Source: Fodinibius saliphilus (lineage in GTDB: Bacteria; Bacteroidota; Rhodothermia; Balneolales; Balneolaceae). From it: 64,000 nt of DNA. Location: NCBI RefSeq assembly GCF_005869845.1, contig NZ_VAWF01000001.1, positions 1,736,001-1,800,000 on the forward strand, given 5' to 3'. The translations under genes and the position numbers were made by a program. Below the pieces are notes generated by a model. That model searched no databases, had not been told where the DNA came from, and saw only the letters and a list, made by a program, of their open reading frames with translations. The stretch's first letter is position 1; each line of letters opens with the position of its first letter. Positions 9,250 to 18,919 of the stretch are shown piece after piece.

Positions 9250-10830
9250 GTGGCTTTACAACCTCTATCTAAGCTTCCTCAAGAACCTTTAACAGTTAAT
9301 CGCGCCCTTTTATCTGTTTCCAACAAAACAGGAATCACCAATTTAGCCCGAGCCCTGTACAATGCAGGTGTAGAAATCATCTCTACAGGCGGTACTGCAC
9401 GTAAAATTCGCGAGCAGGATATTCCTGTTACTGATGTTAGTGAAATCACCGGCTTTGAAGAATGCCTGGACGGACGTGTTAAAACGTTACATCCTATCAT
9501 CCACGGTGGCATATTAGGCCGAACCAGCCATCAAGCTGATGTTGATGAAATGGAGCGATTGGATATTAAGCCAATAGAGCTGGTAGTTGTAAACCTCTAT
9601 CCTTTTAAAGAAACTGTAGCCAAAGACGATTGCACACCTGCTATTGCTACTGAAAATATTGATATTGGCGGTCCTACAATGATTCGAGCTGCTGCCAAAA
9701 ACTTTGCTCATGTTGGAATTCTCACATCACCAGACCAATACGAAGATTGTATTTCTGAATTAAAACAAGGTAATGCTCTTTCATTTTCAAAACGCCAAAA
9801 ATGGGCAAAAAATGCTTTCAACCATACTGCAAGCTATGATTCGGCTATCGCAAATTACTTTAATAACTTAGATGACAAACCCGAAGAACTTCCGGAACAA
9901 CTGAATGTCTCTCTATCTAAATCACAGACACTGCGTTATGGTGAAAACCCACATCAGGGAGCAGCTGTATATGGCAATCAATCGGAATTCATTGATTGCT
10001 TCCATGGCAAACAATTAAGCTATAACAATTTTACGGATGTTGATGCTGCCCTAAATCTCATTAGCGACTTTTGGGACTCAAAACCCACCTGTGCAATTTT
10101 CAAACACACCGTACCCTGTGGCGTTGCCTCTGACAAAAAACTTTCCAATGCCTGGAAGAAAGCTTTTGCTACCGATACCATGTCCCCCTTTGGTGGCATA
10201 GTAGTCGTTAACCAAAAACTGAATACCGAAACAGCCAAAGCAATTAATGAAATTTTTACCGAGATTATCATTGCTCCCGACTTTAGTGAAGAGTCATTGG
10301 AACTACTGCAACAGAAAAAGAATCGTCGACTTATCCGAATTAAAAAATTGCCAAATAATACCAGAACCCGACAATACCGTTCTATCTTTGGTGGAGCACT
10401 CAGCCAGGATGCTGATCTGAAAACCATCAGCAAAGAAGAATTAAAAACCGTTACCGAACGAATTCCATCAGATAAAGAAGTCGAGAACCTGCTTTTTGCA
10501 TGGAAAGTAGTGAAACATATTAAATCTAATGCGATCGTTTATGCTAAAGACAACCAAACAATAGGAATTGGTACCGGACAAACAAGCAGAGTTGAAGCTT
10601 CTGAAATAGCTATTGCCAAAGCTCGACAAGAAGGACTTTCATTAGTAGGTACCGCTATTGCCTCGGATGCCTTTTTCCCATTTCCTGATGGAGTAGAAGC
10701 CGCCGCAGAGGCCGGTGCACAAACAGTAATACAACCCGGAGGCAGTATTCGTGATGAACAGGTTATAAAGGCAGCAGATAAATTAGGCCTAGCAATGGTA
10801 TTTACCGGAAACCGTCATTTTAGACATTAA
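9250..10830 (+). CDS. purH: Bifunctional AICAR transformylase / IMP cyclohydrolase
   Basis: Catalyses the last two steps of IMP synthesis. The N-terminal MGS-like cyclohydrolase domain (about 15-215) contains [17 protein letters not shown], the loop [15 protein letters not shown] and [15 protein letters not shown]. The C-terminal transformylase domain contains the catalytic Lys285-His286 pair ([10 protein letters not shown]) and ends with the typical GNRHFRH. The 526-residue length is normal. It starts at GTG two bases downstream of purN. The 132-base gap to mreB includes an AT-rich stretch with an 8-base inverted repeat but no clear terminator. Confidence 0.97.
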   Translation: MALQPLSKLPQEPLTVNRALLSVSNKTGITNLARALYNAGVEIISTGGTARKIREQDIPVTDVSEITGFEECLDGRVKTLHPIIHGGILGRTSHQADVDEMERLDIKPIELVVVNLYPFKETVAKDDCTPAIATENIDIGGPTMIRAAAKNFAHVGILTSPDQYEDCISELKQGNALSFSKRQKWAKNAFNHTASYDSAIANYFNNLDDKPEELPEQLNVSLSKSQTLRYGENPHQGAAVYGNQSEFIDCFHGKQLSYNNFTDVDAALNLISDFWDSKPTCAIFKHTVPCGVASDKKLSNAWKKAFATDTMSPFGGIVVVNQKLNTETAKAINEIFTEIIIAPDFSEESLELLQQKKNRRLIRIKKLPNNTRTRQYRSIFGGALSQDADLKTISKEELKTVTERIPSDKEVENLLFAWKVVKHIKSNAIVYAKDNQTIGIGTGQTSRVEASEIAIAKARQEGLSLVGTAIASDAFFPFPDGVEAAAEAGAQTVIQPGGSIRDEQVIKAADKLGLAMVFTGNRHFRH

Positions 10831-10962
10831 CCTTGCATCTGTTTTATTTTTTTGTTTATTACCCATTAATTCGCAAATAGAGTTACAAAATTGTATTTTC
10901 TTTTTTTGTAATTGTTTCAGCTAAAAAACTGATTACTTTCAGCTCATCTACACTTATTAACC

Positions 10963-12015
10963 ATGGATAGACATACCCCCAAAAAGAAACAAAACGAAAA
11001 AAACAAAGGGTGGTTCGACTGGCTCTATACCGATATTGCCATCGACCTGGGAACAGCAAACACCCTAATTTATTCACGAGGTGAAGGCATAGTACTCAAT
11101 GAACCATCTATCGTGGCCCTGAACATGCAAAACGAACCTGTAGCCAGTGGTCACGAAGCACGACTTATGCACGAGAAAACACATAAGAATATCCGAACCG
11201 TCCGACCGCTTCGCGATGGCGTCATTGCCGACTTTGAAGTTGCTGAACAGATGATTCGGGGAATGATCGACAAAGTAAAAATGAAATGGTATTCGGGAAC
11301 ACGTCAGATGGTCGTTTGTGTACCCAGTGGAATAACCGAAGTAGAGCGTAGAGCTGTACGCGATAGTGCAGAACATGCCGGGGCCAAATCGGTATTCCTG
11401 GTTGATGAGCCTATGGCTGCCGCTATCGGCATTGGCCTAAATGTACACGAACCAATTGGTAATATGATTGTTGATATCGGGGGCGGCACTACTGAAATAG
11501 CCGTAATTGCACTTTCCGGTATTGTATATGCACAATCGGTACGGTTGGGTGGTGATGAACTAAACGATGATATTATTAATTACTTTCGTCGTAATCATAA
11601 CCTTCTGATAGGTGAACGAACAGCTGAAAAAATCAAGTGTGAGATAGGGTCCGCAGCTCCCCTCGATGAAGAGTTAGATATGGTAACAAAAGGTCGTGAT
11701 CTGGTAAATGGCGTACCGCGCACACGGCACGTTACGTCCAAAGATGTTCGGGAAGCGATATCAGAATCAGTCAATACCATTGTCGAATCTATTACCAAAT
11801 CTCTTGAGCAAACCCCACCCGAGCTCTCAGCAGATATTCTTGACAGGGGCATTATGCTCACAGGAGGCGGTGCTAAACTTAAAAATCTTGATAAACTAAT
11901 TATGGAAACAACCGATCTACCGGTGCATATTGCCGAAGATCCATTAACAGCTGTAGTGCGCGGAACCGGAGCTATACTGGAAGATCTCGAACATTACCGA
12001 ACAGTTATTACCTAA
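10963..12015 (+). CDS. mreB: Rod shape-determining protein MreB
   Basis: A bacterial actin that forms membrane-attached filaments directing the elongation machinery. It is 350 residues with an N-terminal basic, aromatic-containing extension (WFDWLYTD) that may aid membrane contact. The actin-fold ATP motifs are clear: phosphate-1 IAIDLGTANTLIY (about 26-38), phosphate-2 VDIGGGTTEIAV (about 171-182) and the adenosine motif LTGGGAKLKNLD near residue 303. It opens the complete cluster mreB-mreC-mreD-PBP2-rodA, all on the plus strand with short or overlapping junctions, implying a rod-shaped cell. Confidence 0.98.
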   Translation: MDRHTPKKKQNEKNKGWFDWLYTDIAIDLGTANTLIYSRGEGIVLNEPSIVALNMQNEPVASGHEARLMHEKTHKNIRTVRPLRDGVIADFEVAEQMIRGMIDKVKMKWYSGTRQMVVCVPSGITEVERRAVRDSAEHAGAKSVFLVDEPMAAAIGIGLNVHEPIGNMIVDIGGGTTEIAVIALSGIVYAQSVRLGGDELNDDIINYFRRNHNLLIGERTAEKIKCEIGSAAPLDEELDMVTKGRDLVNGVPRTRHVTSKDVREAISESVNTIVESITKSLEQTPPELSADILDRGIMLTGGGAKLKNLDKLIMETTDLPVHIAEDPLTAVVRGTGAILEDLEHYRTVIT

Positions 12016-12031
12016 ACTATACAATAAGTGA

Positions 12032-12874
12032 ATGCGGTTCCGAATACCCCGAATAGCTGATGTTAAAGACCATATAATAACGGCCCTTTTACTGATCACA
12101 GCCGTTGCATTGATGATTGGGCGCTACCAAGGAGGGCTAGATAATCTTCGAAAGGTCTCTATCACATTATTCAGTTATATGGAAGAACCGCTTTCTAACG
12201 TTCGGGTATACAGGCAAGCCTTAAAAACAAATACCCAGCTTCGAAAACAAAACGTTTTGTTGCTGGATGAATTGAGCAGACTACGAGCAGCGGGACAACG
12301 TAACAAGGAGTTACGTAAAATGCTGCAATTTAGCAGTAAAAGTGAATTACCTCTGTATCCGGTGCAGATTGTTGTTAAAGAGTTGAACCAAGTAACCAAT
12401 TCCTTAACCGTAGATGGCGGTACGAATGACGGCATAGAGAGAGGGATGCCTATGGTATCTGCGAATGGCTTAGTAGGCAAAGTTATTGTAGCTAATAAAA
12501 ACTATTCCCAGATAATGCCCTTTTTTAATACCCTGTTTCGGGTAAGCGCCAAACTACAAAAATCGAATGCCTATGGTATTATATCATGGAATGGCGAAAC
12601 AATTGTAGAACTTCAACTTGACCATATTCCTCAAACTACTGAGATCGATACCGGAGAAGTAGTTGTAACGTCCGGTTTGAGTAACCAATTTCCACCTGAT
12701 ATCCCTATAGGAAAAGTTACAAGGACAGAACCTCGGCAAGGAAAAGAGACACAAAAAGTATTCCTTAAACCATATGTTAACTTGTATGAGTTAGCGGAAG
12801 GATTTATTGTCAAATTTAAGCCAGATACTGCTATTACCAAACTCAAGAAAGAATACGAGGAGATTTTAAAATGA
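12032..12874 (+). CDS. mreC: Rod shape-determining protein MreC
   Basis: A bitopic inner-membrane scaffold that activates PBP2-RodA. The 280-residue protein has one N-terminal membrane segment (about 15-32), then a leucine- and charge-rich coiled coil (about 60-98, with repeated LRKQN/LLDELSRLRA-type heptads), and the periplasmic double beta-barrel with the family motif VDGGTNDGIERGMPMVSANGL split around residues 130-152. It starts 16 bases after mreB, and its stop codon overlaps mreD by four bases. Confidence 0.93.
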   Translation: MRFRIPRIADVKDHIITALLLITAVALMIGRYQGGLDNLRKVSITLFSYMEEPLSNVRVYRQALKTNTQLRKQNVLLLDELSRLRAAGQRNKELRKMLQFSSKSELPLYPVQIVVKELNQVTNSLTVDGGTNDGIERGMPMVSANGLVGKVIVANKNYSQIMPFFNTLFRVSAKLQKSNAYGIISWNGETIVELQLDHIPQTTEIDTGEVVVTSGLSNQFPPDIPIGKVTRTEPRQGKETQKVFLKPYVNLYELAEGFIVKFKPDTAITKLKKEYEEILK

Positions 12875-13341
12875 ATCCAGATCGACTTAAAAAAATTGGG
12901 TTAGGGATTCTCTTCTTAGTTATTCAGGTCGCTCTTTTTCGACACTTGAAAATATATATGGTTCAGCCCGACCTGGTGCTTATATTTCTTTTATGGTATG
13001 CTTCTCGTCAAGATCGTACCTCCGCAATAATAATGGCAGCAAGCTTGGGTTTTTTACAGGATGCACTACTCGACTTGTGGGGACTAAATATGTTTGCCAA
13101 AACGTTATTAATATTCATAAGCTATAATTTCATTCCCAAAAACACACAAAAACAATTATTAATTGGTCAGGCTTTCTTAACAATACTTATTGGCGCGTTG
13201 GTACATAATATTATTTTCCTGGGCCTTAATTGGGTAATTGTAAATTATACTGCTGAAATATTTTTCTGGCGTCATTTAATAGGCAATAGCTCCTATACAG
13301 CACTTATTGCTGCTATTATCTATTTATTTCGAATTCGATAA
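12871..13341 (+). CDS. mreD: Rod shape-determining protein MreD
   Basis: A small polytopic membrane subunit of the elongasome. The 156 residues are mostly hydrophobic with about five membrane segments, and the loop RTSAIIMAASLGFLQDALLD resembles the conserved GxxxGxxxD region of MreD. Family identity rests on size, topology and the position between mreC (four-base ATGA overlap) and the PBP2 gene, as MreD sequences are weakly conserved. Confidence 0.88.
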   Translation: MNPDRLKKIGLGILFLVIQVALFRHLKIYMVQPDLVLIFLLWYASRQDRTSAIIMAASLGFLQDALLDLWGLNMFAKTLLIFISYNFIPKNTQKQLLIGQAFLTILIGALVHNIIFLGLNWVIVNYTAEIFFWRHLIGNSSYTALIAAIIYLFRIR

Positions 13342-13352
13342 ATTGAAATATA

Positions 13353-15212
13353 ATGCAACATCGTAAGAAAAAACGCACCCAGGTATCTATCCGTGTCTTA
13401 CAGGTGGGCATTATTATATTAGGACTAATTATGTTGGGGCGACTAGTTCAACTACAGCTCATTCAACATGATCGCTATGGACCACTGAGCCGACAAAATT
13501 CACTGAGACAGGAGATCGTAACCCCTGCCCGCGGACTTATCTATGATCGAAATGGAAATCTGCTCGTAGATAACCAACCTATCTATACCATTACTATTAC
13601 CCCTGCCAGCTATAAGAAAAAAAACACCCCTATTCTTGCCGAGCTGCTTAATATGTCTGTTGAAGACATAAAAGAACGGGTTAAAGAAGCACAAACATAT
13701 TCTTGGTATCGTTCATCACGGTTATTTACAGAGGTAGATTTTAAAACTTTCTCCATCATTCAGGAAAACATCTGGCGACTGCCGGGTATTGGTCACCAGG
13801 TCGAGAGTAAAAGGGAATATCCGATCGATAGTTTAGATGCCTCCCATATCCTAGGATATCTAAGGGAAGTATCAAAAGAAGAGTATCTTGGAACAAAGAA
13901 CTACCACTTAGGAGATAAAACCGGTAAAAGTGGTCTTGAAATGGTATATGAAGATCAATTGCGAGGAGAATTTGGAACAAAGTATATTAAGATAAATGCG
14001 ATGGGCCAAAACTTAGGTTCTTATCAAGATGGAGCTATTGATGAAGCTCCCAGCAAAGGCGCTGATCTTCTTACCTCAATAGATACCGATCTTCAACTAT
14101 TAGCTGAAGATCTGCTGAAAGGCAAAATAGGAGCTGCTGTCGCATTAGATCCAGATAATGGAGAAGTGCTTAGTCTGGCCAGTGCCCCTAGCTATGATAT
14201 AAGAAAACTAGCGGGACGTATTGACTCCACATACTGGGTTGATATAAATTCAGATACTACAGACCCACTTTTCAATAGAGCAATCTCCAGCAGTCAACCT
14301 CCGGGTTCTACCTTCAAACCACTTATGGCACTTATGGGGCTGAATATGGGGATCATAAACTCCAGCACTGAAATTCAAAACCCGGGTTATTACCTGCGAG
14401 GCCGACGCTATAATGACCTAGCCGATCCCGGTAAATATGATGTCAAAAAAGCACTACAAGAATCCAGCAATACTTTTTTCTTTTGGCTGATGGATAAAAT
14501 TGCTACAACTAAAGGACTGAACCAATGGCACGATCTAGCTTCTTCATTTGGCCTTGGGCAGCGAAATGATATTGACCTTCCAAATGAAACTAAGGGAACC
14601 CTGCCAGACAGTACCTACCTAAATCGCGTTTTGGGTGAAGGGAAATGGGGTATTGGCGATCAGTTGAGTTTAGGAGTAGGTCAAGGTTTTGTGGGAACAT
14701 CACCGCTACAAATGGCACTGGTGGCTGCTCAAATTGCCAACAACGGGTATCATGTTCAGCCCCATCTTGTACGGGCCATTAGTAAAAATGACGGCACTAA
14801 ATTACAAACAGCCCCACATAAAGAAAAGATCGAATGGCTTAGTAAGCGAAGCCTTAAAACTGTACGAGAAGGTATGCGGCGAGTTGTTACCGATGGCAGT
14901 GGTCGATATTACGCTGATTTAGATAGTATACAAGTTGCCGGCAAAACGGGAACTGCACAGAACCCGCATGGACAGGATCATGGCTGGTTCATTAGTTTTG
15001 CCCCCCTCAATGATCCCCAAATTGCTGTAGCTGTACTTGTGGAAAACGGCGGATATGGCTCAATTTCGGCCGCTCCAATTGCTTCATTGATGATCGAACA
15101 ATACCTGACCGGAGAAGTAAAACGTTCCTACGTCTACGACTATGTAAAGAATTTTGAGCCCCGTAAACAAACAACTGATGAAGAAACTCCGGAGGTACAA
15201 ACAGATGACTAA
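13353..15212 (+). CDS. mrdA: Penicillin-binding protein 2 (elongasome transpeptidase)
   Basis: A monofunctional class B PBP that cross-links peptidoglycan during elongation together with RodA. The 619-residue protein has a basic cytosolic start, one membrane helix (about 15-35), the pedestal domain with the class B motif RGLIYDRNG (about 60-68), and a transpeptidase domain with nucleophile Ser319 in STFK, the SSN triad near 377-379 and KTGTAQN near 532. All three penicillin-binding motifs are intact. It starts 11 bases after mreD, and its last codons carry the Shine-Dalgarno sequence and start codon of rodA. Confidence 0.97.
   Translation: MQHRKKKRTQVSIRVLQVGIIILGLIMLGRLVQLQLIQHDRYGPLSRQNSLRQEIVTPARGLIYDRNGNLLVDNQPIYTITITPASYKKKNTPILAELLNMSVEDIKERVKEAQTYSWYRSSRLFTEVDFKTFSIIQENIWRLPGIGHQVESKREYPIDSLDASHILGYLREVSKEEYLGTKNYHLGDKTGKSGLEMVYEDQLRGEFGTKYIKINAMGQNLGSYQDGAIDEAPSKGADLLTSIDTDLQLLAEDLLKGKIGAAVALDPDNGEVLSLASAPSYDIRKLAGRIDSTYWVDINSDTTDPLFNRAISSSQPPGSTFKPLMALMGLNMGIINSSTEIQNPGYYLRGRRYNDLADPGKYDVKKALQESSNTFFFWLMDKIATTKGLNQWHDLASSFGLGQRNDIDLPNETKGTLPDSTYLNRVLGEGKWGIGDQLSLGVGQGFVGTSPLQMALVAAQIANNGYHVQPHLVRAISKNDGTKLQTAPHKEKIEWLSKRSLKTVREGMRRVVTDGSGRYYADLDSIQVAGKTGTAQNPHGQDHGWFISFAPLNDPQIAVAVLVENGGYGSISAAPIASLMIEQYLTGEVKRSYVYDYVKNFEPRKQTTDEETPEVQTDD
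15191..15196 (+). promoter_or_regulatory. rodA: Ribosome binding site deciding the rodA start
   Basis: GGAGGT lies eight bases before ATG 15205 inside the end of the PBP2 gene. It is one of the few strong Shine-Dalgarno sequences in the window and shows that the in-frame ATG at 15154 is not the real start. Confidence 0.75.
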
Positions 15213-16455
15213 TCTACGAGAACTCAGTTGGTCACTCATTGGTTTATGGACAAGTTTAATTGGCGTAGGCCTTGTAGCTATCTATAGTGCCACTCAGGGG
15301 CCAGTTGCTGAATTCCTACCTACCTATATCCAGATTAATTTCTACAAGCAACTTATAGCATTCGGCATCGCGATACTCCTCTTGATAGGCTTACAGTTTA
15401 TAAATCCGCGTACCTTTCAAGAGGGGTCATATATCTTTTATGGCATTGGAATTTTACTGATGATCTTGACCTTGCTATTTGGGAAAGAAGTAAACGGGGC
15501 TAAAAGCTGGCTTGTCATAGGGCCTTTTAATCTGCAAACAAGTGAGCTTATGAAAATTGCTACGGTGCTTGCAGTAGCTAATTATCTAACCAGTCGCCGA
15601 AATATATCTGCCGAAAATATAAAATCGGCCTTAACTACAGTTCTAATTATATTAGTACCTACCATTTTAGTAATTTTGCAAAATGATACAGGTACCGCTA
15701 TCATTTTTGCGTCCCTGATCCCCGTCATCTTATTCTGGTCGGGGCTTCCTTATGGAATTTCTCTTTTCATCATCTCTCCTGCTATTATCGGTTATCTAAC
15801 TATCATAGCATGGTATTGGGGTTTAATAGCCGCAGTAATACTTACTTTACTGATATTTATGCTGCAACGGCGCACCTGGTTAACTTTTGCTTCTTTTGTT
15901 ACCGGTATTATCATTGTTATCGGTATACAGGTTTCTCTCTCTCAAGTTTTACAGCCTCACCAACGGGCACGTATCGAGGCCTTTACTAACCCCTCTTTTG
16001 ATCCTCAGGGAGCAGGCTGGAATGTAATCCAAGCGAAAACAGCCATTGGATCAGGAGGGCTATACGGCAAAGGTTTTATGCAGGGGACCCAAACACAACT
16101 ACGATTTTTACCTGAACAGTGGACAGACTTTATTTTTTGCGTAATAGGAGAAGAATTTGGCTTTCTGGGAACAAGCTTCGTAATTATCTTGCTCCTAATG
16201 CTTTCAATACGCCTTCTTAAGGCAGCCGAAGCACACAAGCACCCATTTGCTCAACTAGTTATTATTAGCGTTACTACAATCTATTTTATGCACTTCTTTA
16301 TTAATGTAGGATCTGCTACTGCCCTGCTCCCCGTTATCGGGGTTCCTCTACCATTTATCAGTTATGGAGGTTCCGCCCTTATCACCAACACGATAATGCT
16401 GGGGATCTGCCTAAATCTGGATTTCTATAAGCGACAATTTAGTATTTACCGATAG
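15205..16455 (+). CDS. rodA: Peptidoglycan glycosyltransferase RodA
   Basis: A SEDS-family glycosyltransferase polymerising lipid II for side-wall growth. The 416-residue protein has about ten membrane segments, the acidic loop RIEAFTNPSFDPQGAGWNVIQ, the motif FLPEQWTDFIFCVIGEEFGFLG and the terminal signature VPLPFISYGGSALITN, all typical of RodA/FtsW. Its genomic position next to PBP2 assigns it to elongation rather than division. The ATG at 15205, eight bases downstream of GGAGGT, overlaps the PBP2 stop by eight bases. It ends 15 bases before the convergent rnhB. Confidence 0.96.
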   Translation: MTNLRELSWSLIGLWTSLIGVGLVAIYSATQGPVAEFLPTYIQINFYKQLIAFGIAILLLIGLQFINPRTFQEGSYIFYGIGILLMILTLLFGKEVNGAKSWLVIGPFNLQTSELMKIATVLAVANYLTSRRNISAENIKSALTTVLIILVPTILVILQNDTGTAIIFASLIPVILFWSGLPYGISLFIISPAIIGYLTIIAWYWGLIAAVILTLLIFMLQRRTWLTFASFVTGIIIVIGIQVSLSQVLQPHQRARIEAFTNPSFDPQGAGWNVIQAKTAIGSGGLYGKGFMQGTQTQLRFLPEQWTDFIFCVIGEEFGFLGTSFVIILLLMLSIRLLKAAEAHKHPFAQLVIISVTTIYFMHFFINVGSATALLPVIGVPLPFISYGGSALITNTIMLGICLNLDFYKRQFSIYR

Positions 16456-16470
16456 CTTAACAAATTGAAG

Positions 16471-17118
16471 TTACTCTTCTTCCAACACCTTATCCGTTCG
16501 CAAGTTAAAGCTCTGGCGATGATAAGGGGTATAACCATGTTCTTCCAATCCACTGTAATGCTGCGCAGTGGGGTAACCTACATTGGTATCCCAACCATAA
16601 TAGGGATATTTTTCATGTAGCTTAATCATCCATTCGTCCCGATAAACCTTTGCAATAATAGAGGCAGCAGCAATGGTCATTGAACGGTCATCTCCTTTCA
16701 CTAAACACTTGTGCGGGCACAAACCAGAGTTATAACGATTTCCATCAACAAGTAAGTAATCGGGAGCAGCACCCTCCTTTTCTGCACAACGATTCATTGC
16801 TTTAATAGAGGCATGCAATATATTCCATTTATCAATTTCTTCAGGCGTACACCACTGAATAGTCCAATATTCAGCTTTATCTTTAATCTCAAGAGTTAGT
16901 GCTTTGCGCTCGTTAAGGGATAAGGTTTTACTATCCCTTATTTCATCAATAAAGGTATCCGGTTCAAAGATAACTCCTGCTGCTACAACTGGACCTGAAA
17001 GGCAACCTCGTCCTACTTCATCAAGGCCCATTACCCGTTTAAAACCTTCATCCCATAACCGCTGTTCAAAATGAATGCGATCTATTTCACCATTATTTAT
17101 ATTAGCAGAACTATCCAT
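16471..17118 (-). CDS. rnhB: Ribonuclease HII
   Basis: Cleaves the RNA strand of RNA-DNA hybrids and initiates ribonucleotide excision. The 215-residue protein has the hallmark motif GLDEVGRGCLSGPVVAAGV with catalytic Asp33 and Glu34, a third acidic residue in DYLLVDGNRY, and a fourth in the C-terminal region near KVYRDEWM. The ATG at 17118 is preferred over an adjacent upstream TTG. It is convergent with rodA and divergent from the VWA-domain gene across a 64-base gap. Confidence 0.96.
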   Translation of the reverse strand: MDSSANINNGEIDRIHFEQRLWDEGFKRVMGLDEVGRGCLSGPVVAAGVIFEPDTFIDEIRDSKTLSLNERKALTLEIKDKAEYWTIQWCTPEEIDKWNILHASIKAMNRCAEKEGAAPDYLLVDGNRYNSGLCPHKCLVKGDDRSMTIAAASIIAKVYRDEWMIKLHEKYPYYGWDTNVGYPTAQHYSGLEEHGYTPYHRQSFNLRTDKVLEEE

Positions 17119-17182
17119 CAAAATGAATTAAACTAAAATCAAGTGCGTTTGGTTTACTCATGCTAAAGTCAACCTTTTTGCT

Positions 17183-18292
17183 ATGCATTTCAAGTACCAA
17201 CAATGGGATGAGCGATTTTCTAAAGGTGAGTACCAGTCGCCCTTTGACAGCCTGTGGGATACCTTTCAGGAACTGTTAACAATAGCTAGTGGTGAGGTTT
17301 CGCAAGCCCTACAGTGGCTCAATCAGCTTGATAATGAGTATGGCCTAACTGATGATTTTGATGATTATGGTATTGGAGATTTTATTAAAGAGTTGGAAGA
17401 ACGGGGATATCTAGAAAGAAATCCTGCGCAGAACACATTGCAGATGACTCGAAAAACAGAGCGTAGTTTACGACGTCGTTCACTTGAAGAGATATTTGAT
17501 AATTTAAAAAAAGGCGAATTCGGCAGCCATCAAACAGATCATACTGGTCGAGGCCTTGAACGACAGCCTGAAACGCGAAAATGGCATCAGGGAGATGACA
17601 TAACAAATATTGACAGTCATAGTACAATGATGAATATGCTGAAGCATAGCAACATTGAAAAACTGGAGCTGAGAGAAGGCGATATTAGGGTTCACGACAC
17701 CGATCACTATACCTCGGTTGCAACAGTCCTCCTCATTGACTTAAGCCATTCAATGATACTTTACGGTGAAGACCGAATTACTCCTGCAAAAAAGGTGGCA
17801 ATGGCTCTTTCTGAGCTCATCCTGAATAAATATGCCAAAGATTCTCTTGATATTGTTGCCTTTGGCAATGAAGCCTGGAAAGTAAATATCGAAGACCTAC
17901 CCTATCTTAAAGCAGGTCCCTACCATACAAATACGAAACAGGCTCTTCAATTAGCCCGCCACATTTTACATCGCCGAAAGTATGCGAACAAACAAATATT
18001 TATGATTACAGATGGTAAACCATCATGCATCATTGAAAATGGAGAAATCTATAAAAACAGTTTCGGACTGGATCGTAAAATCGTTAATAAGGTGTTAGAT
18101 GAAGCTGTTAAGTGCAGACGTGATAACATTAACATAACAACATTCATGATTGCCCGTGATCCATACCTTCAAAACTTTGTTAGAGAATTAACAGAAGCAA
18201 ACAAAGGACGGGCCTACTTTGCTTCGCTTGACACCCTTGGGGAATATCTTTTTGAAGACTACATTCAAAACCGTAAACGGCGATTTAAATAA
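17183..18292 (+). CDS. VWA-domain protein of unknown function
   Basis: A 369-residue soluble protein without signal peptide or membrane segment. The C-terminal half is a von Willebrand factor A domain with the metal-binding MIDAS motif DLSHS (186-190) after the strand VATVLLI, and the later ITDGKPS (275-281) supplying the loop Asp277. The N-terminal half (about 1-170) is rich in charged and aromatic residues and not recognised; it includes the stretch ERGYLERNPAQNTLQMTRK and the motif RQPETRKWHQGDDITNID. Bacterial MIDAS proteins of this kind often partner with MoxR-type AAA+ ATPases, but none is in the window. It is followed by a strong terminator, so it is probably monocistronic. Confidence 0.7.
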   Translation: MHFKYQQWDERFSKGEYQSPFDSLWDTFQELLTIASGEVSQALQWLNQLDNEYGLTDDFDDYGIGDFIKELEERGYLERNPAQNTLQMTRKTERSLRRRSLEEIFDNLKKGEFGSHQTDHTGRGLERQPETRKWHQGDDITNIDSHSTMMNMLKHSNIEKLELREGDIRVHDTDHYTSVATVLLIDLSHSMILYGEDRITPAKKVAMALSELILNKYAKDSLDIVAFGNEAWKVNIEDLPYLKAGPYHTNTKQALQLARHILHRRKYANKQIFMITDGKPSCIIENGEIYKNSFGLDRKIVNKVLDEAVKCRRDNINITTFMIARDPYLQNFVRELTEANKGRAYFASLDTLGEYLFEDYIQNRKRRFK

Positions 18293-18293
18293 A

Positions 18294-18321
18294 AAAAGGC
18301 AGCCAAAACTGACTGCCTTTT
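18294..18321. terminator. Bidirectional terminator between the VWA gene and skp-like gene 3
   Basis: AAAAGGCAG pairs with CTGCCTTTT over a 10-base loop, with A-rich and T-rich flanks on both strands. It sits between two convergent genes and can serve both. Confidence 0.85.
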
Positions 18322-18348
18322 AAAAACATTCATATCAAGAAGAAGATA

Positions 18349-18900
18349 TTACATATCAAGTTCTTCCATTACTTCTTCTGTAATATTATATTTGCTTTCT
18401 GCATCTGCAGAAGTGTAAAGAACGATACGATCACCCTGACTAGTGGTTTTATTAATCACATAAGTTAACCCTCTATTGGCAGCTACAGTGCTAATAGCAG
18501 TATCGATCTGATCAAGTAGCGGGCTTACAAGCTCTTGTTGCTTTTGCTGAACTTGTTGTTGAATGCTTTGCTGGAACTGCTGCAGTTCTGCATTTAATTT
18601 ACCCAATCGCTCTTCTTCTTTCCTTTTAGCAGATTCAGAGATAACAGACTCCTTTTGCTGGTACTCTGAGACTTGTTGTTGGAAATCTTGCTGCTTATTG
18701 GCAAGCTCATTTCTTTTTTTCTCAACAAAGTTCTGGAGGCGTTGTTGTACAGCCTTCATTTGTGGCATCTTGTTTAAGATGAGCTGCGGATCAACATATC
18801 CTATGGTAAGATCATCTTGCTGAGCATTAGCAGTAGAAATGCCGGTAATGCTAACGGCAAATAGACAAATTAAAGATATTGATAGTAGTCGTTTTAACAT
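18349..18900 (-). CDS. OmpH/Skp-family periplasmic chaperone, copy 3 of 3
   Basis: A 183-residue secreted protein with a signal peptide ending near ANAQ (residue 27), then the OmpH opening TIGYVDPQLILNKMPQ. A long Gln/Lys/Glu-rich coiled coil (about 45-125, with repeats such as QQFQQSIQQQVQQKQQ) matches the tentacle arms of Skp. The C-terminal beta segment GLTYVINKTTSQG closes the trimerisation body. Skp-like trimers hold unfolded outer-membrane proteins in the periplasm for delivery to BamA. It is the last gene of the bamA-skp-skp-skp block, 19 bases after the middle copy, and is followed by a terminator. Confidence 0.88.
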   Translation of the reverse strand: MLKRLLSISLICLFAVSITGISTANAQQDDLTIGYVDPQLILNKMPQMKAVQQRLQNFVEKKRNELANKQQDFQQQVSEYQQKESVISESAKRKEEERLGKLNAELQQFQQSIQQQVQQKQQELVSPLLDQIDTAISTVAANRGLTYVINKTTSQGDRIVLYTSADAESKYNITEEVMEELDM

Positions 18901-18919
18901 AATTATAATCAGTTTTCAG

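Noticed and set aside
10020-10433. Antisense open frame of 137 codons within purH
   Set aside because: The opposite strand carries the conserved AICAR transformylase domain, including the Lys-His catalytic pair.
10883-10911. TTACAAAA/TTTTGTAA inverted repeat between purH and mreB
   Set aside because: It lies in a very AT-rich stretch where such arms arise easily, and it fits neither a terminator nor a known operator.
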